Positions 42,250 through 46,882 of a DNA stretch of 46,882 nt are shown here, one piece after another. Each line of letters opens with the position of its first letter. Position 1 is the first letter of the stretch. This DNA comes from Hyphomicrobiaceae bacterium (GTDB lineage: Bacteria > Pseudomonadota > Alphaproteobacteria > Rhizobiales > Hyphomicrobiaceae): assembly GCA_025359165.1 (NCBI GenBank), contig JANYHG010000254.1, positions 1 to 46,882 on the forward strand, in the 5' to 3' direction. The position numbers and the translations under genes are program-made. The notes under the pieces are model-generated. The model saw nothing but the letters and a program-made list of their open reading frames with translations. It searched no databases and was not told the DNA's origin.

Positions 42250-44565
42250 ATGCATAATCGAACGCGTCATTGCGTCTGCCGGACAGGGCTGGCAATCGTT
42301 CTTTTCGGATCAGCGATCACGCCACTGTGCGCCGGCGACAGCGGTGCCGACATAGAAGTCCTGGGCCTCAAAACGCTTTCGCCCGATGCCGTGCGCACGC
42401 ACGTCAGTGCGCCAAACGCGAGCGCTGACCGCGCCGCGCTCGATGCGGCGCTGCAATCGATCATGGCCACGGGAAATTTCGCGGATGCGAAGATCGATCA
42501 GCGTGGCCACAAGATCGTCGTGACCGTCGTCGAGAACCCGATCATCGCCGCCGTAACGGTCAGCGGTACCAGCGCAATCGACAAGAAGACGCTCGATCCC
42601 GTGCTGAAACTCAAGGCCGGCGACCGCTACACCCTATCGCGCGGGCACTCGGACGCGACCCGCATCCGCGATTTCCATCGCCGCCAGGGCCGCCTCACCA
42701 CGACGGTTACGCCCGCCGCCGTTGCGAGGCCGGATGGCAGGGTCGATGTCGACTTTTCTGTCACGGAAGGACCGGTCAACAAGATCGAGCATATTGAGTT
42801 CACGGGCGCGCGGGCGTTCTCTACGCAGAAACTACGCGACATCATCAGTACGAGTGAATCGACTTGGCTCGACGTCCTGAAGGCGGCTGCGTTCTACGAT
42901 CCGCAGCGCATAGAAAACGACCGCGAACTCATTCAGCGCCATTATGCCAATCACGGCTACCCGCAAGCGCGCGTGACAGACGTCAAAGCCGATCTCGACG
43001 CGCAGAAAGGCAGCTACCGCGTCACATTTGTGATCGACGAGGGCAACAGCCGCGTATTCGGTGTGGCACGGATCGAAAGCGAGATCGCTGGGCTTGACGT
43101 GGGGGTGCTGGAGGGCTCGCTGAAAATCAAACCAGGCGCGCCCTATGATCACGATGCCATCGATCGAAGCATGGAAGCGATGAGCGAACTGCTCGCGACT
43201 TCAGGGCAGCCTTTCGCACGCGTCCAGGCAATTCCACGAACGGATAGCGGGTCACAGAAAATTGACATCGTGTTCAGCATCGAAGCCGGCCCGGCGCTCT
43301 ATGTCGAGCGCATCGAGATCGTCGGTAACGAGCATACCAAAGACGTGGTTATTCGTCGCGAACTCAAACTGTCCGAAGGCGATCAGATTAATGCGTTTCT
43401 CGTCGAGCGGGCGCGATCGCATGTGAAGCGCCTCGGATTCTTCAAGAGCGTAGACCTGAAGATCGACAAAGGATCCGCTGCGGATCGCGCGCGACTGGTG
43501 GTCACCGTGGTCGAGGACGGCAGCGCCTCGGTAACGGTTGGCGCAGGGTACTCCAGCGCCGAGGGTGTTATCGGCGAGGTCTCGTATACGGAGCGCAATC
43601 TTCTCGGCAACGGACAGTACGTGCAGTTGAAGTTTTCAGGCAGCGTGGTGAGATGGCAAGCGGAAGCCTCTTTTACCGAACCACACCTGCTCGGCACCAA
43701 TGTCGCCGGTGGCTTCGACCTGTTCTACAAGGATACCGACAATACACTGCAATCGTCCTACAAGAGCCGTCGCGTCGGCGGAGATGTGCGGTTCGGCGTG
43801 GCGGTGAGCGATCAGTTATCTGCGAGCGTCAACTACACCTTCGTGCGGAGCACGCTTTATGATGTGGGACCGACGGCGTCGCTCGCCATACGCGAGGCCG
43901 TGCCCGGTTTTCCAACGAACACCTCGTCCAACTACAATACGTCATCGGTCGGCTATGGCGTCGCCTACGACACGCGCGATAAGAAAAAGCATCCGACGTC
44001 GGGAGTCTACGTGACGGAGAACCAAGACCTTGCGGGCGTCGGCGGCGACGTGCGCTACATCCGTTCCACAGCAGATGCACGGGGCTACGTGCCGATCGCT
44101 GATGGCGTCACGTTCATGGGCCGCGTCTCCGGCGGCACTATCGCGGGCTGGGGCGGGCAAGACGTGCGTCTGTTGGATCTGTTCAACAAGGGTGGCGAAA
44201 CGGTGCGCGGTTTCGCGGCGGCCGGCATTGGTCCGCGCGACGCTGCGAGCGTGAACCAGGACGCACTCGGTGGACGCAACTACGCCGCGGCGACGGCAGA
44301 AACAACGTTCCAGATCCCGGGGGTCGCCAAAGATGTCGGCCTCAGCGGTGCGGCATTTGTGGACGCCGGATCGCTTTGGGGCGCGAACAAAACGGCTGCG
44401 GCATTGCCGGGTGTGGTCGGCACCGGAGCATCGCTCCGAGCCTCGACCGGCGTGGGTATCGGCTGGGATTCACCGCTGGGAACGCTGCGCGCCGACTACG
44501 CCATACCATTGCTGAAACAGAGCTACGACAAGACACAGGCATTCAGTTTCGGAGTTGTCCCGTAG
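42250..44565 (+). CDS. BamA-like outer-membrane protein assembly factor
   Basis: Inserts beta-barrel proteins into the outer membrane, or is a paralogue of that factor. The 771-residue protein has a signal peptide (cleavage near PLCA-GD), about five POTRA domains to residue 420 (for example IEHIEFTGARAFSTQKLRDI and YVERIEIVGNEHTKDVVIRREL), and a C-terminal barrel with TERNLLGNGQYVQL and the loop motif VRGFAAAGIGPRD (about 651). The end SYDKTQAFSFGVVP stands where BamA proteins have a final aromatic-ending strand, but ends in Pro instead of Phe. I begin at ATG 42250. The usual neighbours (rseP, lpxD, dxr) are absent, so it may be a second copy. It faces an HtrA-like protease gene. Confidence 0.9.
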   Translation: MHNRTRHCVCRTGLAIVLFGSAITPLCAGDSGADIEVLGLKTLSPDAVRTHVSAPNASADRAALDAALQSIMATGNFADAKIDQRGHKIVVTVVENPIIAAVTVSGTSAIDKKTLDPVLKLKAGDRYTLSRGHSDATRIRDFHRRQGRLTTTVTPAAVARPDGRVDVDFSVTEGPVNKIEHIEFTGARAFSTQKLRDIISTSESTWLDVLKAAAFYDPQRIENDRELIQRHYANHGYPQARVTDVKADLDAQKGSYRVTFVIDEGNSRVFGVARIESEIAGLDVGVLEGSLKIKPGAPYDHDAIDRSMEAMSELLATSGQPFARVQAIPRTDSGSQKIDIVFSIEAGPALYVERIEIVGNEHTKDVVIRRELKLSEGDQINAFLVERARSHVKRLGFFKSVDLKIDKGSAADRARLVVTVVEDGSASVTVGAGYSSAEGVIGEVSYTERNLLGNGQYVQLKFSGSVVRWQAEASFTEPHLLGTNVAGGFDLFYKDTDNTLQSSYKSRRVGGDVRFGVAVSDQLSASVNYTFVRSTLYDVGPTASLAIREAVPGFPTNTSSNYNTSSVGYGVAYDTRDKKKHPTSGVYVTENQDLAGVGGDVRYIRSTADARGYVPIADGVTFMGRVSGGTIAGWGGQDVRLLDLFNKGGETVRGFAAAGIGPRDAASVNQDALGGRNYAAATAETTFQIPGVAKDVGLSGAAFVDAGSLWGANKTAAALPGVVGTGASLRASTGVGIGWDSPLGTLRADYAIPLLKQSYDKTQAFSFGVVP

Positions 44566-44587
44566 GGCAGCCTGGGTGCGCGGACGC

Positions 44588-44607
44588 ACGGCCTTTTCGG
44601 CCGTTTT
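44588..44607 (+). terminator. Short terminator after the BamA-like gene
   Basis: ACGGCC-TTTTC-GGCCGT is a 6-bp stem followed by TTTT. It begins 22 bases after the BamA-like stop codon, and its T-run touches the stop of the convergent protease gene. It is short, so efficiency is uncertain. Confidence 0.6.
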
Positions 44608-46016
44608 CAGGGAGTTTGCGGTGCGGTCGGGTCGACCAGGACCCAAGCAGGTTGATCGCGACGCATCAGGTTGATGCGGAAGGGTTTCGATTGCCGCGTT
44701 GCCGTCTCGAAGGCCTCCTTCGGCGACCTGACCTGTGTGGTGTCGAGGCTGGTGATGACGTCGTCGACGGCAAGGCCGAGCCGCGCTGCGGCAGACCCGG
44801 CCACGACCGAAAGCACACGCGCACCGCGTAGCTTGCCATACTCCATCGCACCCGGAAGCAGATCGCCCAACGTGACGCCGGCGAGAGAGGGCAAATTGGG
44901 CGGCGGCGTGACCGGCGTGGGCTGAATGTCGAGTTCCTCGACCGTCAACGATGCGTATCGCACCTTGCCGCCGCTATAGACGCCGTATTGCAGTTTCGTG
45001 CCGATCGGCACCGACGCGACACGTGCAATGTAGTCCGACGAGCGCCGCACGCCCCGCTTGTTGAGGCTGACGATGATGTCGCCCTCGTTGAAGCCCGACT
45101 TCGCGGCGGGTGACTGTGGCACGATCGCATTGATAAGCGCGCCCTTGGCGAAGGGGATGTTCATTTTAGCGAGGATCTCGGGTGTCAGATCTTCGGTGCC
45201 AAAGCCGATTGCACCGCGTCTCACGGACCCGGTTTTCAGGATCTGGTCGGCGATCAGCCGCGCCATGTTGATGGGGATCGTAAATGCGATGGAGGTCTCG
45301 CCGCGTTCGCCGATAGAGGCTGCGGTTAATCCGACGAGTTCGCCGCGAAGGTTGACAAGCGGCCCGCCGGAATTTCCGGGATTGATGACCGCATCGATTT
45401 GAATGAAATCCTGGAAGATCTCGGGTGCCACGTCAGACCGCATGACGCCACTCACCATCGCCATCGAGGCGCTGGTCTCCATGCCGTACGGGCTTCCCAG
45501 CGCAATGACGAAATCGCCCACGCGCAGTGCATCCGAGTTTCCGAATGGCACCGCGACCAGATCCTTGGCTTCGACTTGAACGACGGCCACGTCAGTGCCG
45601 ATGTCGGCACCCAAAACCTTACCCTGTACGGTGCGGCCATCATTCAGACGAACGGTGACGATGGTAGCAGTTTTGACGACATGTTGATTGGTGAGCAGAA
45701 TTCCCTTGATGGCGTCGACGATCACACCAGAGCCGTTGGCGGGTATCATCTCTTCGCCCACCGTGAGCGCCTGATCCGCTTTGGGACCCGCACTTGTAGC
45801 CTCGGCCAGATCCGCCAGGGACAGTGGTTTCTTGCGCGAGCCAACAGCTTGGATGGCGACCACAGCAGGAAGCACCCGGGTCAACATCGGGGCGACACTC
45901 AATTGGCCGGTGTCAGGTCTACGGATGCCAAACGTTTGCGATGCGAAGAAACCGATGGCTAACGCCGATGCGACGACGAGGGGAACCAGGACACTTTTCG
46001 CAGCTATTTTTGACAC
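44607..46016 (-). CDS. HtrA/DegP-type periplasmic serine protease with two PDZ domains
   Basis: A 469-residue envelope protease or chaperone that handles misfolded exported proteins. An N-terminal hydrophobic anchor or signal (SVLVPLVVASALAIGFFA) is followed by the trypsin-like domain with triad His112 (LTNQHVV), Asp142 (IGTDVAVVQ) and Ser216 (NPGNSGGP). Two PDZ domains follow (about 255-335 and 375-460). The GTG at 46016 follows GCGGAGA; the open frame extends 73 codons further, but that part is non-coding in character. It converges on the BamA-like gene and is divergent from the repeat-protein gene. Confidence 0.9.
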   Translation of the reverse strand: MSKIAAKSVLVPLVVASALAIGFFASQTFGIRRPDTGQLSVAPMLTRVLPAVVAIQAVGSRKKPLSLADLAEATSAGPKADQALTVGEEMIPANGSGVIVDAIKGILLTNQHVVKTATIVTVRLNDGRTVQGKVLGADIGTDVAVVQVEAKDLVAVPFGNSDALRVGDFVIALGSPYGMETSASMAMVSGVMRSDVAPEIFQDFIQIDAVINPGNSGGPLVNLRGELVGLTAASIGERGETSIAFTIPINMARLIADQILKTGSVRRGAIGFGTEDLTPEILAKMNIPFAKGALINAIVPQSPAAKSGFNEGDIIVSLNKRGVRRSSDYIARVASVPIGTKLQYGVYSGGKVRYASLTVEELDIQPTPVTPPPNLPSLAGVTLGDLLPGAMEYGKLRGARVLSVVAGSAAARLGLAVDDVITSLDTTQVRSPKEAFETATRQSKPFRINLMRRDQPAWVLVDPTAPQTP

Positions 46017-46253
46017 GACGATCTCCGCGTCCGGCTGCTTGCTGCCGACGGCAAACTCCGACGCGGTAGTAACCGTGAAGGAGCCGATTTGGATCCCGTA
46101 GTCCGGATACCGTCCGGACAGAAATTTGATCAAGCTTGCCGAAACCAATTCCGAGAGGCGGCAGTTATGCGGGCGGCGTCGGTCGGAGCCGAAACCTTTT
46201 CTGGCATCGAGGGTTAGGCAACGTACCCCGAACAAAGAAGTGGACCTTAAAAA

Positions 46254-46529
46254 ATGAATAAAGTTTTGATCATAGTGGCGTCGGTGTTTGCGGTGGCAGC
46301 CGCGGCGTCCTCGGCAATGGCGCAGTCGAATCCGGCCTTCCCGCCGAGCACGGCATCCGAGAAAGCCGACAATCCGGCGTTCCCACCAAGTACGGCGACA
46401 GAGAAAGCAGACAACCCGCTCTACCCGCCAAGCACGGCAACTGAGAAGGCCGATAATCCGCTCTACCCGCCGAGCACGGCTACCGAAAAGTCCAATGCAG
46501 CAGGTCAGCCGCCGGTGAACAAGAAGTAA
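46254..46529 (+). CDS. Small secreted protein with four 14-residue repeats
   Basis: A 91-residue protein with a Sec signal peptide (cleavage AMA-QSN, about residue 24). The mature part is four copies of NPAFPPSTATEKAD (residues 26-81) with the second pair carrying NPLY, and ends AAGQPPVNKK. It is acidic and Pro/Ser/Thr-rich, probably unfolded. The DNA repeat is 42 bp and copies differ at few bases. No known domain. It ends in a strong terminator, so it is its own unit. An extracytoplasmic spacer or stress-related surface protein is possible, but I infer nothing firmer. Confidence 0.85.
   Translation: MNKVLIIVASVFAVAAAASSAMAQSNPAFPPSTASEKADNPAFPPSTATEKADNPLYPPSTATEKADNPLYPPSTATEKSNAAGQPPVNKK
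46329..46496 (+). repeat. Four 42-bp tandem repeats in the secreted protein
   Basis: Units at 46329-46370, 46371-46412, 46413-46454 and 46455-46496. Each encodes one 14-residue repeat. Changes among copies are mostly at third positions and at AF to LY, showing the copies are not fresh duplicates. Confidence 0.92.
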
Positions 46530-46559
46530 GGTTAGACTGAAATTGTAGTTTCAACGCAA

Positions 46560-46596
46560 ACAGGGGTTACATCTTGAGATGTAGCCCCTGTTTTTT
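46560..46596 (+). terminator. Strong terminator of the secreted repeat protein gene
   Basis: ACAGGGGTTACATC and GATGTAGCCCCTGT pair over 14 bp (one G-T), loop TTGA, followed by six T. It lies 31 bases after the stop. Confidence 0.95.
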
Positions 46597-46614
46597 GCTG
46601 CGAGCATTGCAGGC

Positions 46615-46710
46615 TCAAGTGAGTTTGAAAACCAGCTCACCCAGCTCTTCGACCGTGGTCGAAAAAGTGTCGCCTTGCTTCAGCCATACAGCGCTACGGG
46701 TCAACGGCGG
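46615..46710 (-). pseudogene. Remnant of a fumarylacetoacetate hydrolase-family gene (C-terminal end)
   Basis: Reading leftward, 31 codons end in a stop at 46615-46617 and include AVWLKQGDTFSTTVEELGEL, which looks like the conserved last strand of fumarylacetoacetate hydrolase-family enzymes (LKxGDxFxxxxEGLGxL). A TGA just before it (46711-46713) blocks any longer frame, and no other part of the enzyme is seen between here and 46818. It is therefore probably a decayed tail. The resemblance is from memory. Confidence 0.5.
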
Positions 46711-46818
46711 TCAATCGCGTGACAGCCTTACGACTTGGCCCGGTCCGACCGCTTGACGCGGTCACGAACTCTGACGCAGTCTGCTGTTAAACAAAAGAAC
46801 GCTACCGGAGGAAACGCC

Positions 46819-46882
46819 ATGTCTGAATTCGATCGCCGTACGTTGTTGCGTGGCTCGATGGCCGCATCGGCGATTTTGATGG
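46819..46882 (+). CDS. Start of a twin-arginine-exported protein (cut by window end)
   Basis: Only 21 codons are present: MSEFDRRTLLRGSMAASAIL. They form a Tat signal peptide with the RR motif (DRRTLLRG) and the beginning of a hydrophobic core. A clear GGAGGA stands before the ATG. The mature protein is beyond the window, so its function is unknown; the tatABC genes in this window could serve it. Confidence 0.8.
   Translation, partial: MSEFDRRTLLRGSMAASAILM

Noticed and set aside
46254-46529. CRISPR-like array from the regular 42-bp repeats
   Set aside because: Repeats follow each other without spacers and encode a continuous protein with a signal peptide.

Overview
The window looks like chromosomal DNA of an alphaproteobacterium, most probably of the order Hyphomicrobiales (Rhizobiales). 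The evidence is gene content and order, not a database match: an rpsT - dnaA - dnaN - recF - gyrB run, a RegB/RegA redox two-component pair, an LdtR-type MarR regulator, an extensin-like peptidoglycan protein, a MotA/TolQ/ExbB plus OmpA-like pair, a DksA of the alphaproteobacterial single-cysteine kind, and polyhydroxyalkanoate (PHA) genes. Coding density is high. I saw no phage, transposase, CRISPR array, rRNA or tRNA.

Layout. 1-156 is a 75-bp tandem duplication carrying a palindromic repeat that recurs at 3478. 487-4516 holds nuoF (without other nuo genes), a small charged protein and two NAD-dependent dehydrogenases. 4598-7904 has a membrane-anchored C13-type cysteine peptidase divergent from a MoeA-like/MocA-like molybdenum cofactor fusion. 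7938-11077 is a leftward run tatA-tatB-tatC, a RibD-type reductase and a cytochrome b561. 11273-12482 encodes a two-subunit thiamine-diphosphate decarboxylase, followed by regA and regB (leftward). 15306-18177 has phaZ, with a perfect palindrome and a consensus DnaA box upstream, and a DksA with a long basic tail. 18233-25768 is mostly leftward: two secreted serine hydrolases, ribokinase, a small protein, a proton-channel/OmpA pair and an extensin-like protein. 26077-27666 has a degenerate crotonase and ldtR.

27759-31493 (leftward) carries glpK, a class III CoA-transferase and a small operon of GlsB-like, DUF4112 and PHA-granule-associated proteins. 31590-40131 is the replication block gyrB, recF, dnaN, dnaA and rpsT, with about 1.15 kb of non-coding DNA upstream of dnaA that contains an exact CtrA-type site, several GANTC sites and a near-consensus DnaA box. 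40530-46882 holds a membrane protein, an enoyl-CoA hydratase, a BamA-like outer-membrane assembly protein, an HtrA-like protease, a small secreted repeat protein, a remnant of a fumarylacetoacetate hydrolase gene and the start of a Tat-exported protein.

Themes that connect the genes: PHA storage (phaZ, the PHA-granule protein), redox and energy control (nuoF, RegBA, cytochrome b561), envelope upkeep (Tat translocase, BamA-like protein, HtrA protease, extensin-like protein, OmpA/MotA pair, LdtR) and chromosome replication. No single locus is clearly a new system. The points I would look at first are the C13 membrane peptidase, the DksA with its histone-like tail, the pseudo-crotonase, the non-coding regions upstream of dnaA and phaZ, and the BamA-like gene outside its usual setting.
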